Below are positions 24,129-31,930 of a DNA stretch of 64,000 nucleotides, piece by piece; position 1 is the first letter of the stretch; each line of letters starts with the position of its first letter. Both the position numbers and the translations under genes were made by a program. The stretch is from JBLNBN01 sp050260015. Its GTDB lineage: Bacteria > Bacteroidota > Ignavibacteria > Kapaibacteriales > UBA2268. The notes under the pieces were generated by a model, which ran no database searches, had not been told where the DNA came from, and saw only the letters and a list, made by a program, of their open reading frames with translations. The stretch is taken from contig JBLNBN010000029.1 in assembly GCA_050260015.1 (NCBI GenBank), positions 62,001 through 126,000 of the forward strand. The letters run 5' to 3'.

Positions 24129-25541
24129 ATGGAAAACGCCACATTCATAAATGAAAAGAAAATATTCGGATTTATAGAGAGCGCCAGGCTTGCCGACGAG
24201 GCGCGCATTTCGGAAATACTTCAAAAGGCTCTCGAGCTGAAGGGGCTGGAAACCGATGAAGCCGCCGCGCTACTTACGATCGAGGACGACGCTACGCTGG
24301 AAAAGCTCTTCGCCGCGGCCTCGAAGATAAAGGACGAAATATACGGCAACCGGCTCGTGCTTTTCGCGCCGCTCTATATATCCAATTATTGCGCCAATAA
24401 CTGCCTGTACTGCGGGTTCCGCGCGGACAATAGGGACATCGTTCGCAATACGCTGACGCTCGACGAGATCCGCGATGAGACGCTCGCAATACTCGAGCAG
24501 GGGCACAAGCGAGTCCTCATGCTGATGGGCGAGAGCCACGCGAAGTGCTCGTTCGACTACTTCCTCGAGGCTATCGACGCCGTTTATTCCGTTAAGGACT
24601 CGAAGGGCAGCTCTATTCGTAGGATTAACGTCGAAATTGCGCCGCTGACAAACGAAGAATTCGAGAAGATAGCGCAGGTTAAAATTGGCACCTACACCGT
24701 TTTCCAGGAAACCTACCATTTAGAAACATATAAAAAGATGCACCCGCGCGGCATAAAGAGCGATTACGAGTGGCGGCTCTACTCGATGGACCGCGCGCTC
24801 AAGCACGGCCTGCACGACGTCGGAATAGGCGCGCTCTTCGGGCTGTTCGACTATCGGTTCGACACGCTCGCTCTAATAGAGCACGCGAAGTATCTCGATT
24901 CGACCTACGGCGTGGGCCCTCATACTATATCCATCCCGCGCATAAAACCCGCGTCGCACGCCCCGGCTTCTCTCGAGATACCGCACGCGGTCAGCGATCG
25001 CGATTTTAAGAAATTAATAGCAGTTCTTAGGCTGTCCGTGCCCTATACGGGGATGATACTATCGACGCGCGAGTCCGCTGCGCTGCGCACCGAACTTTTC
25101 GACATGGGCATTTCGCAGATATCCGCGGGGTCCCGAACAAGTCCCGGCGGCTACAAGCAGGCCTTGAACGAGAGCCCTGCCGAGGAAGTCGACGCCTCGC
25201 AATTCTCGCTAAACGACGCCCGTACGAGCGGCGAAATTATCCGCGACGTAATCAAGCACGGCTACGTCCCCTCCTTCTGCACCGGGTGCTATCGGCTTGG
25301 CCGCGTCGGCGAGGACTTTATGGATCTTGCCAAGCCCGGACTAATTAAACTAAACTGCCTGCCGAACGCGCTTACGACGCTCAAGGAATACCTGGTCGAT
25401 TATGCGGACGGGGAAACTAAGGAGCTTGGCGAAGAGCTGATCGAAAGGGAACTCGGGGAAATTCCCTCGGACGCCCGCCGCAAGAAAACGGTTGAATTCC
25501 TTGCTAAAATCGAAGGCGGGGAGCGCGATCTCTACTTCTAA
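24129..25541 (+). CDS. hydG: [FeFe]-hydrogenase maturase HydG (radical SAM tyrosine lyase)
   Basis: A 470-residue radical SAM enzyme of the ThiH/HydG group. The cluster motif is CANNCLYC (C88, C92, C95), and the C-terminal CTGCYRLGRVGEDFM with C384 and C387, plus C410, matches the HydG-specific auxiliary cluster, which ThiH lacks. HydG cleaves tyrosine to p-cresol, CO and cyanide to build the iron synthon of the H-cluster. No hydE, hydF or hydrogenase gene is in the window, and 162 AT-rich bases separate it from rqcH. The partners may be elsewhere in the genome, or it may have another role. Confidence 0.9.
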   Translation: MENATFINEKKIFGFIESARLADEARISEILQKALELKGLETDEAAALLTIEDDATLEKLFAAASKIKDEIYGNRLVLFAPLYISNYCANNCLYCGFRADNRDIVRNTLTLDEIRDETLAILEQGHKRVLMLMGESHAKCSFDYFLEAIDAVYSVKDSKGSSIRRINVEIAPLTNEEFEKIAQVKIGTYTVFQETYHLETYKKMHPRGIKSDYEWRLYSMDRALKHGLHDVGIGALFGLFDYRFDTLALIEHAKYLDSTYGVGPHTISIPRIKPASHAPASLEIPHAVSDRDFKKLIAVLRLSVPYTGMILSTRESAALRTELFDMGISQISAGSRTSPGGYKQALNESPAEEVDASQFSLNDARTSGEIIRDVIKHGYVPSFCTGCYRLGRVGEDFMDLAKPGLIKLNCLPNALTTLKEYLVDYADGETKELGEELIERELGEIPSDARRKKTVEFLAKIEGGERDLYF

Positions 25542-25689
25542 AGCGAGATTGCCGAAAGGCTGGCATACATTTTTCTCTTTATGCTTCGTCTCTTAATTTT
25601 ACAAGCATTTACGTGAAATTTCGAGAGCATGAAACAAATTTCGCCAAAAACGTACCCCGTTTCTGCGGAATATTAAACAGGGAAAAGGT

Positions 25690-26568
25690 ATGCGAATTCA
25701 CGATGCGGAAGATCCGCGCATAAGCGTATTAAAAGATAAATTGGAGGCGGCTCGCCGCGAACTGCTCGGGCTGCTCGCGCAGCGGGACTATTCCATGCGC
25801 GTCCGCCGGCAGGAAATATTGACCGGTTACGAAAGCTACTTCGGCGATATCGAGTCCGAACTCGATCAGAAATGCAAGATCAGCTGGGCGCTCGACAAGG
25901 AATCGGAAATCATAGCCGCGCACGTCCGCTCAGGAAGCTCTCTCTCGCGTATGGAGGTGGAGGCGCTCCGGGAAAGCTTGAAAACGGAGGCGGAGAATTG
26001 GGCCGGGGCTAATTTATTTTCATTCGATCGCGACGAAATAGCAAAATCGGGTAGCTCGTCTTTCGGCAAATCCGTTAATAATCCCGATGAGCGCGCCTTT
26101 CCCGTGTGCGAAGTCAGCCGCGAGTACGAGCTCCAGCAAAATTACCGCGCGCTCGTAAAGGCTCTTCACCCGGACGCCGGCGGCGAAACTGAACTTTTCA
26201 GGAATTACTGGCAACTCGTTCAAAACGCCTACAAAGCCCGCGACGCAAGATCGCTCAGGCTCTATTGCGAAAATTTACTCCCGCCCGAACGCAAATTCGC
26301 CAATAAGCGCGACGAGGAAATCTCGCTTCAAACGCAATTATCGCAGGCGGAATGCGACATCCGCCGCGAGCGCGAAAAGCTGGAGAATCTGCGCTACTCG
26401 AAACCCTTTTGCTTCGAGGGGAGATTGAAGGACCCGACCTGGCGCGCGCGCCATATGCGCTCGCTGCGGGACAGGCTCTTTTTCCTGGACAGGCAGATAT
26501 CCATTAAGCGTAGGCACATCGGGAATATGCTCGAGTTCTGGCGCAATCGAATAAAAGCGGCTTGCTAA
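25690..26568 (+). CDS. Coiled-coil protein with a J-domain-like segment
   Basis: A 292-residue protein with charged helical ends (about 10-105 and 205-280) around a central J-like segment at about 148-190: YRALVKALHPDAGGETELF with the HPD tripeptide at 160-162, then YWQLVQNAYKARD. The HPD motif is what stimulates the DnaK ATPase in true J-proteins. No Gly/Phe or zinc region is present, so it is not DnaJ. It may be a specialised co-chaperone, but no client can be inferred. It stands alone with a terminator after it. Confidence 0.65.
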   Translation: MRIHDAEDPRISVLKDKLEAARRELLGLLAQRDYSMRVRRQEILTGYESYFGDIESELDQKCKISWALDKESEIIAAHVRSGSSLSRMEVEALRESLKTEAENWAGANLFSFDRDEIAKSGSSSFGKSVNNPDERAFPVCEVSREYELQQNYRALVKALHPDAGGETELFRNYWQLVQNAYKARDARSLRLYCENLLPPERKFANKRDEEISLQTQLSQAECDIRREREKLENLRYSKPFCFEGRLKDPTWRARHMRSLRDRLFFLDRQISIKRRHIGNMLEFWRNRIKAAC

Positions 26569-26604
26569 TAAAGCGAGCCATTAATCCAAGTACCGGTAAA
26601 AAAA

Positions 26605-26633
26605 AAGGCGACCCGTTTAGAGCGGATCGCCTT
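26605..26633. terminator. Bidirectional rho-independent terminator
   Basis: An 11-bp stem (AAGGCGACCCG with CGGATCGCCTT, one mismatch) around a seven-base loop, preceded by an A run that serves the minus strand and followed by a short T-rich stretch. It lies between the converging J-domain and DUF1573 genes. Confidence 0.8.
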
Positions 26634-26687
26634 CGTTATTTTAATTTATAGTTTATTTAAATTTAAAATAATTATAAATTGGGGCCT

Positions 26688-27452
26688 TTATTTTTCCGTG
26701 GGGTCGATCGCGTTGCCCCAACCGGAAATAGTGAGCTCGGGCGCGTCCGAGGAATCGGTGCGGAGCACGAGCTTGCTCTGCAGCCGTTCGGAAGCTTTGG
26801 GGGTTACTTTCGCAGTAATCGTGAGGTCGCCGCCCGCTGGAATTACGTCGCCGGGGCGCACGCTTACCTTGATGTCGTCGGGCGTGGAAATAACTTCCTT
26901 GATCGTTATGGCCTTATCCAAAGTATTCGAAACGACTACCTTCGCGACGCCTTCCTTCCCGATGATCAATTCGTTGAATTGGAAATACCTCGGGAATACG
27001 GTCAGGGGGCGAATAATGTTCGCTTTAATGAATAGGGTTTCGTCGCGTTTCATCGGGTCGTCGGAAGATATAGAAATGGACTTCGTGACCTCGCCCGTGT
27101 AATTGCGAATGTCGAGGGAAACGTTCAAAGTAGCGAAGCCTCCCGGCTCGATGTTTTCCTTATCGAGCGGAGCCGTAGTGCACCCGCAGCCAGGTTGAAC
27201 TTTAGTGATATGAAGCGGTCGGCCGCCTTTATTGAATATCTTGATGTTTGCTTTTAAAGGCGATTGCTCGGCTTTAACCTTTCCCCAATCGTATATGCCG
27301 TTGCCTTCAATTTGTATTTTCTGCATGCTTTGCCCCGCATCTATCTGCAGCGCGGGATCCGCGTTCTTCGGCGCGGGCGCGCTCGCCTGGGGCGCTGCCG
27401 GAAGCGCGTAAATTGAAAACATAAAAGCTACGATTAAAAGTATCCGTTTCAT
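26688..27452 (-). CDS. Exported DUF1573 protein
   Basis: A 254-residue secreted protein: signal peptide MKRILLIVAFMFSIYALPAA, then a DUF1573 immunoglobulin-like domain with GCGCTTAPL at about 88-96 (the family's hallmark, following HITKVQP), and a second Ig-like/ASPM-type domain (VFPRYFQFNELIIGKEG to the end). DUF1573 proteins are common in Bacteroidota and act in the periplasm or cell surface; their role is unknown. No lipobox Cys is visible. It is monocistronic and ends at a shared terminator. Confidence 0.85.
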   Translation of the reverse strand: MKRILLIVAFMFSIYALPAAPQASAPAPKNADPALQIDAGQSMQKIQIEGNGIYDWGKVKAEQSPLKANIKIFNKGGRPLHITKVQPGCGCTTAPLDKENIEPGGFATLNVSLDIRNYTGEVTKSISISSDDPMKRDETLFIKANIIRPLTVFPRYFQFNELIIGKEGVAKVVVSNTLDKAITIKEVISTPDDIKVSVRPGDVIPAGGDLTITAKVTPKASERLQSKLVLRTDSSDAPELTISGWGNAIDPTEK

Positions 27453-27600
27453 CGAACTCTCCTATAATATAAAATTATTTGTGCAAAATTAAGCTTTTGC
27501 ATGAAATTTCCCAATTTAATTTAGTATACGTATGAAATACAAAAAATGTTAACGCCTAAAATAAAATTTAACCCGCGCTAAAATAATTTGAACTTATGTA

Positions 27601-27613
27601 TGTTATAATAACA
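27601..27613. promoter_or_regulatory. Small palindrome upstream of the acyl-CoA dehydrogenase
   Basis: TGTTAT-A-ATAACA is a perfect 6-1-6 dyad 38 bp before the ATG. It is flanked by a wider inverted pair, AACTTATG (27591-27598) and CATAAGTT (27625-27632). It may be an operator, but AT-rich palindromes arise by chance, so confidence is low. Confidence 0.3.
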
Positions 27614-27650
27614 AATTAAACTACCATAAGTTACAATTGGAGCCTTCCGT

Positions 27651-28814
27651 ATGTACGATTTCGAGTTTAGCGAGGAACAGCGCGCTTTTGTGGATTTGGC
27701 TGCAAAGTTTTCGAGGGAGGAGATTGCCCCTACTGCGCTTATGCGCGATAAGAACAGTGAATTCCCGGGCGAGATCTTACGTAAGATGGGTGAATTGGGC
27801 TTTCTTGGGATGACGGTCTCCCCCGATTGGGGCGGCGTCGGGATGGATTACGTCTCCTACGTGGGCGCAATGGAGGAAATTTCCAAGGCGGACTCCGCGC
27901 TGGGAATTATCCTCTCCGTTCAGAATTCGCTCGTCGATTGGATACTCGAATCGTACGGCTCCGACGAGCAGCGCGAAAAGTACTTGCGACCGCTCGCCGA
28001 GGGGAGAAAATTGGGCGCCTACTGCCTGAGCGAGCCCGACGCCGGTTCGGACGCCCGCAAGCTCCGCACGGAGGCGAAAAAGGTAGACGGCGGTTGGCTA
28101 TTGAACGGGATGAAGAATTGGGTCTCCAGCGGGAATAACGCGGATACTTACATCATATTCGCGCAAAGCGATCCGTCGCTCGAGCACCGAGGCATCTGCT
28201 GCTTCGTCGTCGAGCGGGGCTCCGAAGGCCTGGAGCCGGGTCCCCCGGAGGATAAATTGGGAATGCGCTCCTCGGACACGTGCGCGCTCTCGCTTTCGGA
28301 CGTCTTCGTTCCCGAGGAAAACTTAATAGGCGAGCGCGGAGGCGGGTTCTATATCGCAATGAAGGCCTTGAACGGCGGCAGGATCGGCATCGCTTCGCAA
28401 TCTTTAGGCATAGCGCAGGCGGCGCTCGAAGCGTCCGTGCGCTATGCGCGCAAACGCGTGGCTATGGGCAAGCCGATTTCCGAGCATCAGCTAATTCAAG
28501 CCAAAATCGCGCAGATGTCTATGAGAATTGACGCCGCTCGCTTGCTTACTCTAAAAGCCGCCTGGCTCCGCGATAGGAAGCAAAAGCACATCAGGGAAGC
28601 TTCGCACGCCAAGCTCTTCGCCTCGGCTACCGCGTTCGATTGCGCGCGCGAAGCGATCCAGATTCACGGCGGATACGGCTACGTGCGCGAGTACGGGGTG
28701 GAGAAGCTATTGCGCGACTCTAAGGTCACGGAAATTTATGAAGGCACGAGCGAGATACAGCAGCTCGTTATCGCCCGCGACGTTATAAATAACGATTACT
28801 TAGAGGAAATATAA
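27651..28814 (+). CDS. Acyl-CoA dehydrogenase (short/medium-chain type)
   Basis: A 387-residue FAD-dependent acyl-CoA dehydrogenase. All three domains are present: the N-terminal helical domain (FSEEQRAFVDLAAKF), the middle beta domain (AYCLSEPDAGSDA, LNGMKNWVSSG) and the C-terminal helical domain (IAQAALEASVRYARKR, IQIHGGYGYVREY). The catalytic base is the Glu in EIYEGTSEIQ (about 364). It forms the 2,3-double bond in acyl-CoA, passing electrons to ETF, in fatty or branched-chain acid breakdown. No ETF or thiolase genes are adjacent, so the substrate is uncertain. GGAG precedes the ATG. Confidence 0.93.
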   Translation: MYDFEFSEEQRAFVDLAAKFSREEIAPTALMRDKNSEFPGEILRKMGELGFLGMTVSPDWGGVGMDYVSYVGAMEEISKADSALGIILSVQNSLVDWILESYGSDEQREKYLRPLAEGRKLGAYCLSEPDAGSDARKLRTEAKKVDGGWLLNGMKNWVSSGNNADTYIIFAQSDPSLEHRGICCFVVERGSEGLEPGPPEDKLGMRSSDTCALSLSDVFVPEENLIGERGGGFYIAMKALNGGRIGIASQSLGIAQAALEASVRYARKRVAMGKPISEHQLIQAKIAQMSMRIDAARLLTLKAAWLRDRKQKHIREASHAKLFASATAFDCAREAIQIHGGYGYVREYGVEKLLRDSKVTEIYEGTSEIQQLVIARDVINNDYLEEI

Positions 28815-28840
28815 AAACGTTTCTGGCGCGGCGACGTTTT
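28814..28840. terminator. Short hairpin between convergent genes
   Basis: AAAACGT pairs with ACGTTTT (seven bp) around a GC-rich 13-base loop. It overlaps the stops of the converging acyl-CoA dehydrogenase and ABC ATPase genes and has A and T runs on its two sides, so it could end both transcripts. Confidence 0.5.
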
Positions 28841-29615
28841 AATCTTTCTCATAGCGCTCGAGGAATTCCTTTACGTGGGGATTGTCGCTCGCGCGGAGCG
28901 CCTCCGCCGTCCCCTGGAACGTCACTTTCCCGTCGTGGAGCATCGCTACGTTGTGCGCTATTCGGAAGACGGAGAACATATCGTGGGTGATTACTATCGA
29001 TGTCACGTTTAACCTCTCGGCGAGATCGCCGATTAGGTTGTCTATTTGCTCGCTGGTCACCGGGTCCAGCCCCGTCGTCGGCTCGTCGTAGAGTATGTAC
29101 TTAGGGCTGCCGACGAGCGCGCGGGCGACGCCTACGCGCTTTTTCATGCCTCCCGAAAGGTCGGCCGGCTTCTTGTCCCGGAGTATTTCCCATTCGCGCT
29201 CGAACCTTTCGTCGCCGCGCTTCGGCACGGGCAAAAGCCCGACCGCGCTAAGGACGTAAATTGCTTCCTTCTCGAGAGCTTCCTCGTCGTGCTCCCCGTG
29301 CTCGAAAAGGCCGAGTACGACGTTTTCATAGACCGTTAAGGAGTCGAACAGCGCCGCTCCCTGGAATACGAACCCGATCTTACGACGAAATTCGAAAAGT
29401 TGCGCCCGCTCCATAGAGCTAACCTCGACGCCGTCGACGAAAACCGATCCGGCGTCCGGCTCGAGCAATCCAACTATATGCTTTAGGAGCACGCTCTTGC
29501 CGCTGCCGCTCTTGCCGATTATGCAAATCGTTTTCCCGTCGGGTATATCCACGGAAACCCCGTCGAGCACTTTCTTCGAACCGAAGGATTTATATAAGTT
29601 GTTTATCTCTATCAA
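28839..29615 (-). CDS. MlaF-like ABC transporter ATP-binding protein
   Basis: A 258-residue ABC ATPase with Walker A GKSGSGKS (34-41), Q-loop FVFQGAALFDSLTVYENV, signature LSGGMKKRVGVARAL and Walker B YILYDEPTTGLDP. The Q-loop wording and the C-terminal FQGTAEALRASDNPHVKEFL match MlaF/Ttg2A ATPases, which power phospholipid transport between the two membranes. The MlaE-type permease and MCE-domain genes that usually adjoin are absent here, so this gene is an orphan copy or its partners are elsewhere. Confidence 0.88.
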   Translation of the reverse strand: MIEINNLYKSFGSKKVLDGVSVDIPDGKTICIIGKSGSGKSVLLKHIVGLLEPDAGSVFVDGVEVSSMERAQLFEFRRKIGFVFQGAALFDSLTVYENVVLGLFEHGEHDEEALEKEAIYVLSAVGLLPVPKRGDERFEREWEILRDKKPADLSGGMKKRVGVARALVGSPKYILYDEPTTGLDPVTSEQIDNLIGDLAERLNVTSIVITHDMFSVFRIAHNVAMLHDGKVTFQGTAEALRASDNPHVKEFLERYEKD

Positions 29616-29696
29616 ATTATCGCTCCGTGTTAACTACCTTTGAATGGGAAATATGAAATTTGATGCGTAAGCTCTTGTAAATAGAAGGGTTTGCTG

Positions 29697-29718
29697 CTCA
29701 GAGCGAAGCGAAGAGTCC
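29697..29718. repeat. Left inverted repeat flanking the GIY-YIG gene
   Basis: A 22-bp stretch from CTCAGAGCGAAGCG to GAAGAGTCC. Its reverse complement, with two small indels, recurs at 30032-30059 on the other side of the GIY-YIG gene. The two copies point inward like ends of a small element. Confidence 0.6.
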
Positions 29719-29772
29719 ATAAACCATTCTTCGCTTAAGTCCTTCCATTCGGGATTAAGCGACTCGATTAAT

Positions 29773-30006
29773 TCAATTTTTTTTATTCCTGCTCCATCCC
29801 TTAATCCGCTTTTCTCTTTCTATTGCGTTGCAGATGTCGTTAGTAACTTCGAAATAAACTAATAAACGGATAGAATATCGAGCTGTAAAACCCAAGAACG
29901 TATGATGCTTGTGTTGATATACTCTTTTTAAAAGATTAGAAGTTACGCCTGTATAAAGCGTTCCTCGCTTTTTTGAAGCCATTATGTAGACGTAATAATC
30001 TTTCAT
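29773..30006 (-). CDS. GIY-YIG endonuclease-domain protein, C-terminus cut by a homopolymer frameshift
   Basis: A GIY-YIG protein with YYVYIMASKKRGTLYTGVTSNLLKRVYQHK. The frame reaches back to 30081, but the ATG at 30004-30006 is where family members start. It stops after GWSRNKKN at 29773. The stop follows a run of eight A; with seven, the frame continues IELIESLNPEWKDLSEEW, the expected C-terminus of this family, to a TAG at 29634-29636. So the gene is frameshifted or the run is misread. These small UvrC-type nuclease proteins are often multicopy. It sits inside an imperfect inverted repeat. Confidence 0.8.
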   Translation of the reverse strand: MKDYYVYIMASKKRGTLYTGVTSNLLKRVYQHKHHTFLGFTARYSIRLLVYFEVTNDICNAIEREKRIKGWSRNKKN

Positions 30007-30031
30007 ATCGGCTAATCTACAAAAATTCTTT

Positions 30032-30059
30032 GGACTCTTCCTCGCTTCGCTCGTCTGAG
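30032..30059. repeat. Right inverted repeat flanking the GIY-YIG gene
   Basis: A 28-bp stretch from GGACTCTTCC to CGTCTGAG that is the imperfect inverted copy of 29697-29718, differing by two short insertions. It begins 25 bp upstream of the GIY-YIG start. Confidence 0.6.
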
Positions 30060-30128
30060 TGACAACGCTTTCTATTTTCAAGCGCTTAGCTCGTTATGCC
30101 GGAGAATTAATCAACAAAGAAAGTCCTG

Positions 30129-31262
30129 TCATCGGGCTTTTATTGTTGAATAAAGCTTTTCAATTGTTTTCGCCAGGCTCTCCCAACTGGCCAGCCGTTT
30201 GTAATTCGCCACGTTTTCCGAGAGCTTTGCGGCAAGGTTTTCATCGAAGTATTTCTTTACGGCGGCGGCGTAGACGGCCGGGTCGGCCTTGGCGGCGAGC
30301 AGCCCGGAACCGTAGGGTTCTATCATTTCCCTCAAGCCCCCGACGTCCGTCGCGATAACGGGCAGGTCGAATTGATAGGAAATGCCCACTATGCCGCTCT
30401 GCGTCGCGCTTTTGTACGGGAGCGCGCAGACGTCCGCCGCGGAAAAGTAAAGCGCGGCGTCGGCGTCCGGCACGTAGCCAACTTTCAGGCAAATCCGATC
30501 CCGTAGATTTAACCGGTCTATTTGCTTATCGTATTCGTCGAAGCTTCCGTAGTTCTCCCCGGCGACAATAACGTAATATTCCTCGGGCAGGAGGGCGAGC
30601 GCGTCCAGCAGAACGTCCAATCCCTTGTAGCCGCGGATAAATCCAAAGAAAAGTAAAACCTTTTTAACGATAGGAATATTTAAATTTTTACGCGCTTCCT
30701 CGCGGGACATTTTTTGACCGAAGTGGCTGTAAAGCGGGTGGATATGCCGCTCGAACCGGGCGCCGGGGGCGAGCGAAAGCAGATCGCGCTCCACGGCGTC
30801 GCTCATTACGATCGAAGCGTCGCAGGAACGCAGGAAATAGCGCGTTAAAGCCAGGTCGCCCGGGCGACGCTCGTGGGGTATCACGTTGTCCAGTATGGAT
30901 ATATGCTTAGCGCCGCGCTTGCGGACAAGCCGCGCGACCTTGCCGAGCGACGGCGCGAAAAACGGCATCCAGAATTTTGTCAGCAGGAGGTCCGGAGCGA
31001 ATTTGTTGATCTTTGCGGCAGTTCTATAATAGCTTAGCGGATTTACCGTGTCGAGCGTTCGCTCGGCCGGGATCCGATCGGTAGCCGTATCGTCGTCGCC
31101 GACATACTGGCTTTTGCCTGGGAAGAGCGCGTCGGGGTACTGCCTTGTAAACGTAAAGGCGCGAACGTCGTGCGCGAGTTCGAATTCGCGGTAGAGAGCC
31201 GCGTTAAACTGCGCGATCCCGCCGCGATAGGGGTAAAAGGTAGAAAGAATTGCGATTTTCAT
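30129..31262 (-). CDS. Glycosyltransferase family 4
   Basis: A 377-residue GT-B glycosyltransferase of family GT4. The N-terminal domain starts ILSTFYPYRGGIAQFNAALY (the glycine-rich acceptor loop), and the C-terminal Glycos_transf_1 domain has VLLFFGFIRGYKGLDVLLDAL, VGYVPDADAALYFSAADVCALPY and the donor-binding SATQSGIVGISYQFDLPVI, with an ExxxxxG-like DVGGLREMIEPYGSG. It moves a sugar from a nucleotide donor with retention of configuration, probably onto a lipid-linked glycan. The rubrerythrin gene is six bases upstream and co-directional, although a functional link is not evident. Confidence 0.9.
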   Translation of the reverse strand: MKIAILSTFYPYRGGIAQFNAALYREFELAHDVRAFTFTRQYPDALFPGKSQYVGDDDTATDRIPAERTLDTVNPLSYYRTAAKINKFAPDLLLTKFWMPFFAPSLGKVARLVRKRGAKHISILDNVIPHERRPGDLALTRYFLRSCDASIVMSDAVERDLLSLAPGARFERHIHPLYSHFGQKMSREEARKNLNIPIVKKVLLFFGFIRGYKGLDVLLDALALLPEEYYVIVAGENYGSFDEYDKQIDRLNLRDRICLKVGYVPDADAALYFSAADVCALPYKSATQSGIVGISYQFDLPVIATDVGGLREMIEPYGSGLLAAKADPAVYAAAVKKYFDENLAAKLSENVANYKRLASWESLAKTIEKLYSTIKAR

Positions 31263-31267
31263 GATTG

Positions 31268-31717
31268 TTAATTCTCGCGAAAAGCTTCCTTTTCGTACAT
31301 TTCTTCCAACATTTCCTTATGGCGCGCTTCCTCGCGCGCTAACCGCTCAAAAACTTCCTTTGCATAGCCGTCGGGAACTTCCGCCGCGAGCGCTTTATAT
31401 AGCTTGTGCGAGGCTTCTTCGTTCTTCATAGCCGTAACGACGACGTCCTGGTAGCCGGAGTCGGCCGTAAGCTCGGGCGGCTCCATGTAGTCCGAAAGCT
31501 TTAAGTCGAGCGCCTCGGGAGCGAATTCCTTAACGGCATCGGGGGTAAAGCCTCTTAGAGTTTCGGCGTGCTCCAGTTCCATTTCCTCGAGCTCCGCTAA
31601 AAAAACTCTGCTGGCCGGCTGAACGGCTCTTTCTTTTAGCGCGCCGTAGAGTGCGGCGGCTTCGAGCTCGCGCGTAATCGCAAATTGGACGACCTCGGTA
31701 AAAGTTATAGGAATCAT
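31268..31717 (-). CDS. Rubrerythrin-like ferritin-superfamily diiron protein
   Basis: A 149-residue four-helix protein with the diiron ligands of rubrerythrin: FAITRELEAAALYG, EEMELEHAETL, KNEEASHKLYKAL and AREEARHKEMLEEMYEKEA, that is, paired ExxH motifs in helices 2 and 4. The rubredoxin-like Cys domain of classical rubrerythrin is missing. Such proteins reduce peroxide or store iron in anaerobes and microaerophiles, which fits hydG in the window. It lies just upstream of the GT4 gene with a five-base gap. Confidence 0.88.
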   Translation of the reverse strand: MIPITFTEVVQFAITRELEAAALYGALKERAVQPASRVFLAELEEMELEHAETLRGFTPDAVKEFAPEALDLKLSDYMEPPELTADSGYQDVVVTAMKNEEASHKLYKALAAEVPDGYAKEVFERLAREEARHKEMLEEMYEKEAFREN

Positions 31718-31930
31718 TTTTCTACTCCATTGATTTTGATCTTAATTAATAATCAATTTTATTGATGAAAAACGCGTCGCCGCCTGCTAGTCGGTATTTG
31801 GTTATAGTTGTTTGCCAATAGATAAAGATTAAGGACGTTGCCTGCGGCATTGAAATTTTAAACCGATTTAAACTAAAAATTGTAATTTGCGTATTCTTAT
31901 TTTATTTTTTTGCATTATTACTGCTGTTAA

